The notes under the pieces were generated by a model. That model did not search any database, had not been told where the DNA came from, and was given only the letters and a program-made list of their open reading frames with translations. A program made the translations under genes and the position numbers. Positions 36,661 to 45,392 of a stretch of DNA of 64,000 bases are shown here, one piece after another. Source of the stretch: Sphingomonadales bacterium (lineage in GTDB: Bacteria; Pseudomonadota; Alphaproteobacteria; Sphingomonadales; Sphingomonadaceae); the NCBI GenBank assembly GCA_027486895.1, contig JAIXOE010000054.1:1-64000 (forward strand), read 5' to 3'. Positions within the stretch are counted from its first letter, which is position 1, and each line of letters begins with the position of its first letter.

Positions 36661-37245
36661 ATGTTGCATACCGGAACTTTCGAGGCAGCGGGCCGGGCAA
36701 GGCACCCGGAGAACTGCCCGGCATTGGTGCTGAACGCGGATTACACGCCGTTGAGCTATTATCCATTGAGCCTATGGCCGTGGCAAACCGCGATTAAGGC
36801 GGTATTCCTCGACAAGGTTGATATTGTTTCCAACTACGACCGGCATGTCCACAGCCCAAGCCTCGACATGAAAATCCCGTCGGTTATCGCGCTGCGGCAA
36901 TATGTGAAGCCGTCGGAATATCCGGCATTTACCCGCTTCAACCTGTTCCTGCGTGACAAGTTTGAATGTCAATATTGTGGGTCGGGCGACAATCTGACCT
37001 TTGACCATATCGTTCCCAGGCGTTTGGGCGGAATTACCAGCTGGGAAAATGTCACAACGGCTTGCTTGCACTGCAACCTGAAAAAAGGTGGTCGCACACC
37101 CAAACAGGCACATATGCAGCTTAACATGGCCGCGATCCGCCCCACCAGCTGGCAACTGCAAGACAGAGGCCGTGCTTTCCCGCCGAACCATCTACACGAA
37201 ACATGGCACGACTGGTTGTACTGGGATATTGAGCTGCAGGGTTAA
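36661..37245 (+). CDS. HNH endonuclease family protein
   Basis: A 194-residue protein with a C-terminal HNH/zinc-finger nuclease fold: CQYCGSGDNLTFDHIVPRRLGGITSWENVTTACLHCNLKKGGRTP contains the two CxxC pairs and the catalytic DH. The N-terminal half (VLNADYTPLSYYPLSLWPWQTAIKAVFLDKVDIV) matches a widely conserved chromosomal HNH family whose role is unknown to me. It is not linked to restriction or phage genes, so a housekeeping DNA-processing role is likely. Confidence 0.9.
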   Translation: MLHTGTFEAAGRARHPENCPALVLNADYTPLSYYPLSLWPWQTAIKAVFLDKVDIVSNYDRHVHSPSLDMKIPSVIALRQYVKPSEYPAFTRFNLFLRDKFECQYCGSGDNLTFDHIVPRRLGGITSWENVTTACLHCNLKKGGRTPKQAHMQLNMAAIRPTSWQLQDRGRAFPPNHLHETWHDWLYWDIELQG

Positions 37246-37247
37246 GC

Positions 37248-37787
37248 TTATTCGGTAACCGTCAGAGCAGGAACCGCCCTCGCCGCATCCTCGGGCGTTA
37301 TCCCCGGTGGAGGCGCAGCAGCGATACGCTCTTCGCCGCGCATGACGCGTCCAGCCCGTTTAATTGCATCTCGTAGGCGTGGATAGACGCCGCAACGGCA
37401 CAAGTTTGTGATCGCTGCATCGATTTCTGCATCAGTCGGGTTGCTGCTTTTCTTAAGCAAGACCGCCCCAGCCATGATGATACCCGGGATGCAAAAGCCG
37501 CATTGCGAAACATTGCTGGCGACAAATGCCTGTTGCAACGGATGGCTACGATCACGGCTGAGCCCTTCAATCGTCGTGACAAAGCGTCCTTCGGCTTCAG
37601 CGATCGTGACGAGGCAGGACCGTATCGCTTCGCCATCGATTTCCACCATGCACGCGCCGCAATCGCCATTACCGCAACCATATTTGGTTCCGGTCAGGTT
37701 CGATGCATCGCGCAACGCCCACAATAATGGCGTTTGCGGGTCCATTTTATACTGGACCGGGCGATCGTTGACGGTGAATTTGGTCAT
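37248..37787 (-). CDS. 2Fe-2S subunit of an isoquinoline 1-oxidoreductase-type molybdenum hydroxylase
   Basis: Small subunit (179 residues) of a xanthine-oxidase-family enzyme. It binds two [2Fe-2S] clusters: the plant-type one through CGNGDCGACMVE...RSCL, and the second through SQCGFCIPG...LCRCGVYPRL. The large molybdopterin-binding subunit that normally lies next to it is not found on either side. It is followed by nothing on its strand and preceded by an aldolase gene. It is either an orphan electron-transfer subunit or pairs with a large subunit encoded elsewhere. Confidence 0.88.
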   Translation of the reverse strand: MTKFTVNDRPVQYKMDPQTPLLWALRDASNLTGTKYGCGNGDCGACMVEIDGEAIRSCLVTIAEAEGRFVTTIEGLSRDRSHPLQQAFVASNVSQCGFCIPGIIMAGAVLLKKSSNPTDAEIDAAITNLCRCGVYPRLRDAIKRAGRVMRGEERIAAAPPPGITPEDAARAVPALTVTE

Positions 37788-37818
37788 GTAGCGGCGCTAG
37801 ACACTCTTGGCGCCGCGA

Positions 37819-38583
37819 TCAATCCCGCCAGCTTTTGTCGATCTGGTCAACCTTGCGCACCATGGCATCAAATTCAACACGGCCCGATCCGCCGGGGGGC
37901 GATGCCATATACAAATCGCGCTGGTGCACCGCGATCACCTCTGGCGACACCGTGATCGGTGTGCCCATTTGCATCGTTGCGATTTGTTGTTCGCATGCGC
38001 GCTGCAACGCCCAATATTTGATGAACGCATCTGTCAATGTCTTGCCCATGACGACAGGGCCGTGATTTTTCAGCATCAATATCCGCTTATCGCCGAGATT
38101 TTGGACCAAACGCGTCCCTTCTTCTTCACGCACCGTAACGCCTTCGAAATCATGATAGGCCAGCTGGCCCATGAAGTTGCAGGCGTAGAAATTGACTGGC
38201 TGTAATCCGCCCTCAAGGCTGCATACCGCGACGGTTGCGGTTGTGTGCGTGTGGATGATGGCATGGGCATCGGGCAAAGTGCGATGGAAAAGGCTGTGCT
38301 GGACGAAGCCGGCCTTATTCACATGCCACGGGTTGTCGACATCGATCTTGTTACCGTCAATGTCGATCTTAATCAGGCTGGATGCGGTGATTTCACCGAA
38401 GTGCATACCATAAGGGTTGATGAGGAAGGCGCCTTCCTCATCCGGCACCTTCACAGTGATGTGGTTGAACACCAGTTCGTCCCAACCGAACATCGAGAAA
38501 ATGCGGTAGCAGGCAGCAAGCTCCTGACGCGCGGTCCATTCGGCTTCGCTATATTTGCTGTTCGACATTAACTGTGTGGCCAT
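37819..38583 (-). CDS. Class II aldolase/adducin family protein
   Basis: Zinc-dependent aldolase-fold protein of 254 residues. The zinc-binding histidines are in AIIHTHTTATVAV and in LKNHGPVVMGKTL, with an upstream FNHITVKVPDEEGAFLINPYGMHFGEI that fits the adducin-like subgroup. These enzymes act on fuculose phosphate, ribulose phosphate or related compounds; the substrate cannot be read from the sequence. It is 31 nt upstream of the 2Fe-2S subunit gene. Confidence 0.88.
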   Translation of the reverse strand: MATQLMSNSKYSEAEWTARQELAACYRIFSMFGWDELVFNHITVKVPDEEGAFLINPYGMHFGEITASSLIKIDIDGNKIDVDNPWHVNKAGFVQHSLFHRTLPDAHAIIHTHTTATVAVCSLEGGLQPVNFYACNFMGQLAYHDFEGVTVREEEGTRLVQNLGDKRILMLKNHGPVVMGKTLTDAFIKYWALQRACEQQIATMQMGTPITVSPEVIAVHQRDLYMASPPGGSGRVEFDAMVRKVDQIDKSWRD

Positions 38584-38840
38584 GCGCGCTCTCCTGCTCC
38601 TTCGTTGCGTTGCATTATGAAACGAACATTGTGCAAGAGCAAGGCCTTGGGAGCAGCAAAAAGGCCAACGAATTTCTCCTTCCTCGTGGTTAAAAGCGCC
38701 ATTTTCGCTTGATATTTGGGGACGACCTAGTTAGGGGCCACCTCAACACGCCGCCTGTGAACGCGGCGATTTTCGTTTTTAGCCTTTCAAAGTGGCCGTT
38801 TTAAGCCATTTTGCCGATTCGATCCGGAGTTGAGTTTTTT

Positions 38841-39047
38841 ATGCAGATCATGGTTCGCGACAATAATGTTGATCAAGCCCTACGCGCGCTTAAGAAAAAG
38901 CTGCAGCGTGAAGGCGTGTATCGCGAAATGAAGTTGCGTCGTCACTTTGAAAAGCCGTCGGAAAAGCGCGCGCGTGAAAAGGCAGCCGCTGTTCGTCGTG
39001 CCCGCAAGATGGAGCGCAAGCAGCAGGAACGTGACGGCGCGAAATAG
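38841..39047 (+). CDS. rpsU: 30S ribosomal protein S21
   Basis: Small basic ribosomal protein needed for translation initiation. ATG 38841 ([47 protein letters not shown]) gives 68 residues, the normal length; the ORF-track extension is not used. A GGAGTTGAG element precedes the start. It stands alone and is followed by a terminator. Confidence 0.96.
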   Translation: MQIMVRDNNVDQALRALKKKLQREGVYREMKLRRHFEKPSEKRAREKAAAVRRARKMERKQQERDGAK

Positions 39048-39069
39048 GCGTCTGCGACCAGCAACAAGG

Positions 39070-39095
39070 AAGGCGCCTTTTACGGCGCTTTTTTT
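39070..39095 (+). terminator. Rho-independent terminator after rpsU
   Basis: A short GC-rich stem (AGGCGCC / GGCGCTT with one bulge) is followed by seven T residues. Confidence 0.85.
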
Positions 39096-39157
39096 GTGTC
39101 TGGAATCCGCGCTGGTTTCTGCTAGTCAGCGCGCAACTTAGCCAACAGGAAATGTGT

Positions 39158-39817
39158 ATGTCCGTAACTGCTGTCCCGATTCTCCCGCTCAAAAAAGGCA
39201 CGATGACCAAATATTGGGCAGCGATTGCGCTGGTACTCGCCGCAGGTGGCGGTTTGGCATATTGGGGCACAAGCGACGTGCGGCAGGAATTTGGTGATGT
39301 GACGACAACGGCATCGGGCTTACGCTACAAGATTATAGAAGCTGGTGAAGGCCCGAACCCTACTGACAATGATGTCGTGCTCGTCAGCTATAAGGGCATG
39401 TTGAAAGACGGAACCGTCTTTGACCAAAACCCGCAGGCTGGTTTTCCAGTCACGGGCGTTGTGCCCGGTTTTTCTGAAGGTCTGAAAATCATGCAGCGCG
39501 GCGGTAAGTATCGCCTGTGGATTCCTGCAGAGCTTGGCTATGGCCCCGAAGATCAGCGTAACCCGCAAACAGGCCAGGTCGCCATTCCCGGCGGTAGCGA
39601 GCTTACTTTTGACGTTGAACTGCTTGAGTTTAAATCACGCGCCGAAATCGAGGCCATGCAAAAGCAGATGCAGGAAATGCAGAAGCAGCAAGGTGGCGCA
39701 GCGGGCGGCCCACAAGGCGGCCAGGCCAGCGGCGCACCGCAAGGCCTACCACCCGAAATCCAAGCGCAAATTGATGCACAGATGCAAGCGCAGCAAGGGC
39801 AAGCCCCGGCGCAATAA
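39158..39817 (+). CDS. Membrane-anchored FKBP-type peptidyl-prolyl isomerase
   Basis: Protein-folding catalyst facing the periplasm. ATG 39158 (MSVTAVPILPLKKGTM) is preferred over ATG 39152 because AGGAA lies at the right distance. It has an N-terminal membrane segment (about 18-38), the FKBP domain (SGLRYKIIEAGEGPNPTDNDVVLVSYKGMLKDGTVFD...GFSEGLKIMQRGGKYRLWIPAELGYG... SELTFDVELLEF), and a Gln/Gly/Ala/Pro-rich low-complexity tail starting with a short coiled coil (EAMQKQMQEMQKQQ). 219 residues. Confidence 0.92.
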   Translation: MSVTAVPILPLKKGTMTKYWAAIALVLAAGGGLAYWGTSDVRQEFGDVTTTASGLRYKIIEAGEGPNPTDNDVVLVSYKGMLKDGTVFDQNPQAGFPVTGVVPGFSEGLKIMQRGGKYRLWIPAELGYGPEDQRNPQTGQVAIPGGSELTFDVELLEFKSRAEIEAMQKQMQEMQKQQGGAAGGPQGGQASGAPQGLPPEIQAQIDAQMQAQQGQAPAQ

Positions 39818-40030
39818 TCCGGTGCAAAGCGGTTTGCGCTGGCGTCGACATCATGCTGGTTCGATTGAATGGTCCGATTGCAACCGTTAGCAAATGCGCA
39901 ATGCTATACAGAAATTGTTCATATAATTCCGCGTAACCGGCATAGTGCAAGTCGTTCGTAACGGTTTTCAGACGACAGCCTTCCATTGGAGAGGCATTCG
40001 CACATCGGGTAGCATCGGGAGGAGCCGAAC

Positions 40031-41116
40031 TTGAGCATTACCAATATTGTGGCTATCGCCATGCTCTCCGGATCGCCGCAGTGCCCAACAGTAAGCGATC
40101 TAGTTCCCAACATAGAAATCGTAAGCGCCTCACCAGCGGTTAACGCACCGAGAGAGCAGCCGCTTGAAAATCATGCTGGTGATATCCCCGATGGTCCTGC
40201 GGCAACCAGCCCCGACGCCATAAACACGGCAACGCCATCGGCAACGGCCGCAGCGCAACCAACTTCGGCAACGGCAAAAGAGATAGCCCTTACGCAGGCC
40301 CCGCCAGCGGAGCCACCAGCCACAACCGATATCGCATCGCCGCCCGCCATCGACCCTGCTACCATCATAGTTACCGCAAGGCAGGGGCCGCCACGTAGCG
40401 ACCCGATTGCAGTTGTGAACGAGGTGTCATTTGAAGCCGTGCAAGCCGTCGATGAAGCCATTATTGCACCCATCGCTGGCGGGTATCAAAAAGGCTTGCC
40501 TGAACCGATCCGCGACGGAATACATAATGCCTTGAATAATCTCGACGAACCCATCGTGTTCGTGAACTTCCTGTTGCAGCTCAAAATTGGCAAGGCGCTA
40601 GAGACTGTGGGCCGCTTCGCTATCAACTCAACGGTCGGTGTTGCCGGCCTCTTCGACGTTGCGGAGAAAAAGCCTTTCAAACTGCCGCGCCGTTCCAATG
40701 GTCTTGCAGACACTCTCGGTTATTATGGCGTCGGTCCGGGGCCATATCTATTCCTGCCTTTTATCGGATCCACTACCGTGCGTGATCTTCTGGGACGCGT
40801 CGCTGACCTTTCGCTTTTGCCTACAGCCGTCGGCAAACCGTTTACCAATCCAATTGTCTCGGCAACCAAAGGCGCGCTTTCCTCGATTGACGACCGCGTC
40901 GAGAATGATGAAATCCTGACCCGCGTACAGCAAAGCGGCAATCCTTATGCCGCTATGCGCGAATATTATCTGAAGAAACGTCAGGCAGAGATTGATGTTC
41001 TTAAAGGCAAAAGATGCGATGCGAACATCGACCTCAACGAACTGGAGTTCCTAGATTCGTTACCAGCACCGACGAATGAACCAGCCAAACAATCGCCCGT
41101 ACCTAAAACCTCATAA
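40031..41116 (+). CDS. MlaA (VacJ) family phospholipid-asymmetry protein
   Basis: Outer-membrane component of the Mla system that removes phospholipids from the outer leaflet. The MlaA domain covers residues 125-330 (FVNFLLQLKIGKALETVGRFAINSTVGVAGLFDVAEK, GYYGVGPGPYLFLPFIGSTTVRDLLG). It is preceded by an unusually long Pro/Ala/Thr-rich segment of about 110 residues. The TTG start at 40031 is chosen because GGGAGGAG lies 8 nt upstream. No clear lipobox is seen, although MlaA is normally a lipoprotein. No mlaBCDEF genes are adjacent. Confidence 0.85.
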   Translation: MSITNIVAIAMLSGSPQCPTVSDLVPNIEIVSASPAVNAPREQPLENHAGDIPDGPAATSPDAINTATPSATAAAQPTSATAKEIALTQAPPAEPPATTDIASPPAIDPATIIVTARQGPPRSDPIAVVNEVSFEAVQAVDEAIIAPIAGGYQKGLPEPIRDGIHNALNNLDEPIVFVNFLLQLKIGKALETVGRFAINSTVGVAGLFDVAEKKPFKLPRRSNGLADTLGYYGVGPGPYLFLPFIGSTTVRDLLGRVADLSLLPTAVGKPFTNPIVSATKGALSSIDDRVENDEILTRVQQSGNPYAAMREYYLKKRQAEIDVLKGKRCDANIDLNELEFLDSLPAPTNEPAKQSPVPKTS

Positions 41117-41138
41117 TATCAGGCGCGCCATCGCTTTC

Positions 41139-42401
41139 CTAAAGTGTGGCGAAGAACACAATCGTTGCAACAGCCATTACCCCGGTCGCAATCCAGCCGG
41201 TTATGGTCGCGCGGCGTCCCAATGTTAGCCGCCCCATCGCGCGCGGGTTGCGAACGATGAGCATCATCATCACCATCAACGGCGCGGCCAGCACACCGTT
41301 GACGACAGCAGCCCAATAGAGCGCTCGTGCAGGGTCAATGCCGACATATTGTAACGACACGCCAAACAAGGTTGTCACCGCTATCGTCCCGTAAAACAGA
41401 CGTGCCTTGGTGGGCTTGGCATCAAGGCTACCTGCGATACCGAACATTTCCGTCACGGCATAAGCTGCCGACCCCGCAAGCACAGGCACCGCGAGCAGGC
41501 CAGTCCCGATGATACCCAGCGCGAACAATGCAAAGGCGAAATCGCCGGCAATGGGCCGCAACGCTTCGGCCGCCTGCGCCGACGTTTCGATATCGCGGAT
41601 GCCATTGGCATGCAGCGTCGCTGCCGTTGCAAATACGATGGCCAGCGAGACGATCGAGCTGAACGCCATGCCGGTAAGCGTATCGATCCGGATGCGCTTG
41701 AGTTCAGGTCCGGCGTCTTTGGGCGTAATGCACAATGGCTTTACCTTGTGGCGCTTCTGTTCCTCAATTTCTTGGCCCGCCTGCCAAAAAAACAAATAGG
41801 GGCTGATTGTCGTTCCCAAGATCGCCACAACGGCAGTGGCATAAGCGCCGGTCCATTCGATACGCGGGACGACTAACGAGGTCAGTGCCTCCCCCCAAGG
41901 AACCTGCGCCACAACGACGACGGCAACATAAGCGAAGAGCGATAGGGTCGCCCATTTCAGTACCGAGGCGTATCGCTCATAAGACAGGCCTATCTCAACG
42001 ACGATGCAGAAGATACCAAACAGCAACGTGTAAAGCCCTATTGGCCCTCCGATCAGCAGCCCTACCGCAGCACCCATCGCGGCAAGGTCAGCCCCTAAAT
42101 TGACGATATTGGCAATGAGCAGCAGGCCGACCATAAGCACAAGCAGCGGCCGAGGATAATGGCGGCGCATGTTACGCGCAATGCCTGCCCCAGTAACACG
42201 TCCGATCTCCGCAGCCACTTCTTGAATGGCGACCATCAACGGGAAGCTGAACAAGAAAGTCCAGCTCAACCCATAACCAAATTGCGCGCCAACTTGGCTG
42301 TGCGTGCCGATTCCTGACGGATCGTCATCCGCCGCACCAGTTACTAGGCCGGGACCGAGGCGTGAGAGGAAACTGGTGCTCGGTTTTTCATCGGTTCGCA
42401 T
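41139..42401 (-). CDS. NRAMP-family metal ion transporter with variant binding site
   Basis: Inner-membrane divalent-metal symporter of about 11 helices. The family fold is clear (GPGLVTGAADDDPSGIGTHSQVGAQFGYGLSWTFLFSFPLM), but the canonical helix-1 DPGN reads DPSG and the canonical helix-6 MPH reads SPY (TTISPYLFFWQAGQE). The metal preference may therefore differ from Mn2+/Fe2+. Start ATG 42401 (MRTDEKPSTSF) is chosen; GTG 42422 is possible. It stands between convergent mlaA-like and co-directional fumarase genes. Confidence 0.85.
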   Translation of the reverse strand: MRTDEKPSTSFLSRLGPGLVTGAADDDPSGIGTHSQVGAQFGYGLSWTFLFSFPLMVAIQEVAAEIGRVTGAGIARNMRRHYPRPLLVLMVGLLLIANIVNLGADLAAMGAAVGLLIGGPIGLYTLLFGIFCIVVEIGLSYERYASVLKWATLSLFAYVAVVVVAQVPWGEALTSLVVPRIEWTGAYATAVVAILGTTISPYLFFWQAGQEIEEQKRHKVKPLCITPKDAGPELKRIRIDTLTGMAFSSIVSLAIVFATAATLHANGIRDIETSAQAAEALRPIAGDFAFALFALGIIGTGLLAVPVLAGSAAYAVTEMFGIAGSLDAKPTKARLFYGTIAVTTLFGVSLQYVGIDPARALYWAAVVNGVLAAPLMVMMMLIVRNPRAMGRLTLGRRATITGWIATGVMAVATIVFFATL

Positions 42402-42499
42402 TGCGAGCGATAACAGGCCCACATGAGGTCAATGTCAACAACGCTACATGATGACGAAGGTTGAAGTGTACCTGGTCGGAACTTCTCGTTTTTGGAACG

Positions 42500-44026
42500 C
42501 TAGCCCGCGTTCTCCAAAAGTCCCTCGTCCTTGATCCGCTTTTGCCAAAAGGCAGGAGCCAGTTGATGCACATTATTGCCGTCGCTGTCGACTGCGACGG
42601 TGACGGGGAAATCCTGCACTTCAAACTCGTAAATCGCTTCCATGCCGAGGTCTTCGAAACCGACGACCTTGCTGCCCTTGATGGCGCGCGCCACGAGATA
42701 GGCTGCGCCGCCGACGGCCATGAGGTATGCGCTCTTATGCTTGGCAATCGCCTGCCTCGCCGCAGGACCGCGTTCAGCCTTACCCACGCACGCCAGCAAG
42801 CCCTGCTCAAGCATCATGTCCATGAACTTATCCATGCGCGTAGCGGTCGTCGGGCCAGCGGGACCAACAATCTCCTCGCCTACCGGATCGACGGGGCCGA
42901 CATAATAGATCATCCGGCCTTTGAAGCTGACGGGAAGTTCTTCACCCTTGGCCAGCATGTCCGCGATGCGCTTATGCGCCGCATCTCGTCCGGTCAGCAT
43001 CTTGCCGTTCAGCAACAAGCGGTCGCCCTGTTTCCAGCTGGCAACGGTTTCAGGGGTCAGCGAATCGAGATCAACGCGGATAGCGGCGGCGTCGGGCTGC
43101 CAATCCACCTTTGGCCACTCAGCGAGCTTAGGCGCTTCCAGATAGGCAGGGCCTGAACCATCGAGCGTGAAATGCGCGTGACGTGTTGCCGCGCAATTGG
43201 GGATCATCGCAACCGGCTTTCCGGCGGCATGACATGGTGCATCCATGATTTTCACATCAAGGATGGTCGAAAGCCCGCCAAGTCCTTGCGCGCCAATGCC
43301 AAGCGCGTTGACCTTGTCAAAGATTTCGATGCGCATGGCTTCAATATCATTTTGGGCACCGCGCGCCTTCAATGGACCCATGTCGATTGGTTCCATCAGC
43401 GCTTTTTTCGCGAGCAAGACGCAATGTTCGGCCGTGCCGCCAATACCAATGCCCAACATGCCGGGCGGGCACCAGCCAGCACCCATTTGCGGCAGCATTT
43501 CGACGACCCAATCGACAATATTGTCCGACGGGTTCATCATTTTGAACTTTGACTTGTTCTCGCTGCCGCCGCCCTTCGCCGCGACATCAACCGAAACCTT
43601 CGAACCTGCGACCATTTCCACATGAAGGACGCAAGGCGTGTTATCCTTGGTATTGCGCCGCGTGAATGCGGGGTCGGCCAGCACCGACGCGCGCAGCTTG
43701 TTTTCGGGGTGCAGATAGGCGCGCCGCACGCCTTCGTCGATAACCTCCTGAAGCGAAGCAGACGTGTCCTCAAGCCGGCAATCCATCCCCCATTTGACAA
43801 AGACGTTGACGATGCCTGTGTCCTGACAAAGGGGTCGATGCCCTTCTGCACACATGCGGCTATTGGTCAGTATCTGGGCGATTGCGTCCTTTGCGGCAGG
43901 TGATTTTTCCGCCTCATAGGCGTCCCCTAAAGCACGGATATAATCCATCGGGTGGAAATAGCTGATATATTGTAGCGCGTCGGCAACGCTATCAATCAAG
44001 TCACCTGTGCGGATGGTTACGGTCAT
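42500..44026 (-). CDS. Fumarate hydratase class I (iron-sulfur, thermolabile)
   Basis: TCA-cycle enzyme interconverting fumarate and malate through a [4Fe-4S] cluster. ATG 44026 (MTVTIRTGDLIDSVADALQYISYFHP) behind AGGA gives 508 residues. The cluster cysteines are visible in PLCQDTGI, GGTAEHCVLL and PNCAATRHAHF. Both the alpha and beta parts are present in one chain. As an oxygen-sensitive fumarase it contrasts with the class II enzyme FumC, which is not in this window. Upstream lie two tandem 20-nt repeats that may bind a regulator. Confidence 0.93.
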   Translation of the reverse strand: MTVTIRTGDLIDSVADALQYISYFHPMDYIRALGDAYEAEKSPAAKDAIAQILTNSRMCAEGHRPLCQDTGIVNVFVKWGMDCRLEDTSASLQEVIDEGVRRAYLHPENKLRASVLADPAFTRRNTKDNTPCVLHVEMVAGSKVSVDVAAKGGGSENKSKFKMMNPSDNIVDWVVEMLPQMGAGWCPPGMLGIGIGGTAEHCVLLAKKALMEPIDMGPLKARGAQNDIEAMRIEIFDKVNALGIGAQGLGGLSTILDVKIMDAPCHAAGKPVAMIPNCAATRHAHFTLDGSGPAYLEAPKLAEWPKVDWQPDAAAIRVDLDSLTPETVASWKQGDRLLLNGKMLTGRDAAHKRIADMLAKGEELPVSFKGRMIYYVGPVDPVGEEIVGPAGPTTATRMDKFMDMMLEQGLLACVGKAERGPAARQAIAKHKSAYLMAVGGAAYLVARAIKGSKVVGFEDLGMEAIYEFEVQDFPVTVAVDSDGNNVHQLAPAFWQKRIKDEGLLENAG

Positions 44027-44389
44027 GTGTTTGTCCTGTGGCAAAGTTGTTGCCACTGCCCATAGCGCGGCATCAGGCCGATTCAAGCGCGATAACAACT
44101 CGTAGCTTGGTCGAATCGTCTGCCGCGGTTCATCTAAAGTTAAAACTCGTTCATCTGGCGTTAAACTCAATCACACCCGCTTAATCTCGACACATCGGAA
44201 TTATTAATCTGTTTTCCGATAAGTCGATTATATAGATGTGATGAGTTGAAAATTATAGATTTTTTATGTTTTTATCATGAAACATATCGTCCATTTCTAT
44301 ATTTAAGTTCAGGATGTTGATTGTTCCTGATCATTATTTATTACTGAGAACAATCATCTCTGCACTTATTCAAAGAGATGGAGATATTT
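44027..44389. other. Fumarase / EF-hand intergenic region with AT-rich core
   Basis: A 363-bp region between divergent genes. It contains the tandem repeat at 44128-44168, a strongly AT-rich core (about 44195-44345) and an 8-bp inverted repeat, GATTGTTC at 44319-44326 and GAACAATC at 44348-44355, 35 bp before the EF-hand gene start. No further gene is seen. Confidence 0.6.
44128..44168. repeat. Tandem 20-21 bp repeat upstream of the fumarase gene
   Basis: GTTCATCTAAAGTTAAAACTC is followed directly by GTTCATCTGGCGTTAAACTC. Two helical-phase repeats about 100 bp upstream of a start codon suggest an operator or activator site. Confidence 0.55.
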
Positions 44390-44815
44390 ATGTTACGCAC
44401 TCTTACCGCATCCAGCCTTCTGGCCCTCGCGTCGACATCCGCTATGGCACAAATGACGCCAATGGATATGCCGACCGCGCCGCAGACGGAAACTTCCGCA
44501 GAATCTGCAACTTCGACAACCGCTAACGATCCGCAATCTGCACCCTCAGCCCCTTTAGCAGAGCCGAAAGAATTGACTGTGCAGAAGTTGGTAGACGCCG
44601 AATTCCCGACTTATGACGCAAACAAGAATGACGCACTTGAGCCATTGGAATTCCGCGCATGGGTATTGGCACTGCATGATGCAGCCGGTGAGGCGAATGC
44701 CGCAAAGGATCCGGCAGCAAAAGCCAAATGGGCGAACGCAGCATTTGCTACAGCCGACACCGACAAAAGTAAAAAGGTCACCAAGGCAGAAATGAACAGG
44801 TTCCTTCTAGGCTGA
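44390..44815 (+). CDS. Exported EF-hand protein
   Basis: A 141-residue periplasmic protein with a signal peptide (ending TSAMA-QM), a Thr/Ser/Pro/Ala-rich linker (22-58) and two EF-hands. The loops are DANKNDALEPLE (76-87) and DTDKSKKVTKAE (123-134), both with the canonical acidic first and twelfth positions, so calcium binding is likely. ATG 44390 follows GGAG. Its target is unknown. A terminator follows. Confidence 0.85.
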   Translation: MLRTLTASSLLALASTSAMAQMTPMDMPTAPQTETSAESATSTTANDPQSAPSAPLAEPKELTVQKLVDAEFPTYDANKNDALEPLEFRAWVLALHDAAGEANAAKDPAAKAKWANAAFATADTDKSKKVTKAEMNRFLLG

Positions 44816-44868
44816 TTCCCTATCCCCTGGACTGGTCGCACCCTGACTAGATGTGACGAGTCAATCTC

Positions 44869-44902
44869 GCCGGGTTCGGACATGTTTCGGACCCGGCTTT
44901 TT
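44869..44902 (+). terminator. Terminator after the EF-hand gene
   Basis: GCCGGGT / ACCCGGC stem around a partly paired 15-nt loop, followed by TTTTTGT. Confidence 0.8.
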
Positions 44903-45392
44903 GTATGGAATCGTCAAATATCCAATAGGTCCACTTTGAGTGTATAAAAATTGGTGGAGCGCCATTTTCCATCTTGCGCCCAAAAAAACGCTTAGCAGGT
45001 CCACGCGTCGCTGCGTTGCAACACACCTAAGGGTGCGACGAATGGAATCACATTAGCGACGAATTGAAGGGTTAATTTGCAATTTACCCTCTTGCGTCTG
45101 AAAATGATTGAGGCACTATAGGTAGCGGTTGGCCACAGGGGGCATCACCACAAATTGTGCTTTAAGCTGCGGACGCGATTCTGCCGCCGGGGAAGTTTTT
45201 TCCGTCGATAAGCTGGGGACAAGTGAAATTATACCCCCTGACCTGGTCAAAAAATGCTAACAGGGAGTTTCGCGCCCTGAGTCGAACAATATGGGAACAC
45301 GCGTTCCCGACAGATATTTGAACTGGTCGCTGGCCGCCGGAAAACCGGCATCTGGTTTCGGGTCGCCGCAATGAATGGAGCAATGGGTTAAG
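44903..45392 (+). promoter_or_regulatory. Long structured leader of nrdA
   Basis: A 490-bp region without a supported gene. It holds a GGGTTAATTTGCAATTTACCC imperfect dyad (near CtrA form TTAA-N7-TTTA, about 45070-45090), an NrdR-box-like CTATAGGTAG (45116-45125), and a run of small hairpins just before nrdA: CAGGG/CCCTG (45261-45279), GGGAAC-ACGC-GTTCCC (45293-45308) and GCCGG-AAAA-CCGGC (45336-45349). No known riboswitch class was recognised. Confidence 0.45.

Noticed and set aside
45114-45160. Cobalamin riboswitch before nrdA
   Set aside because: Considered because some ribonucleotide reductases are B12-controlled, but no B12-box sequence or matching architecture was found.
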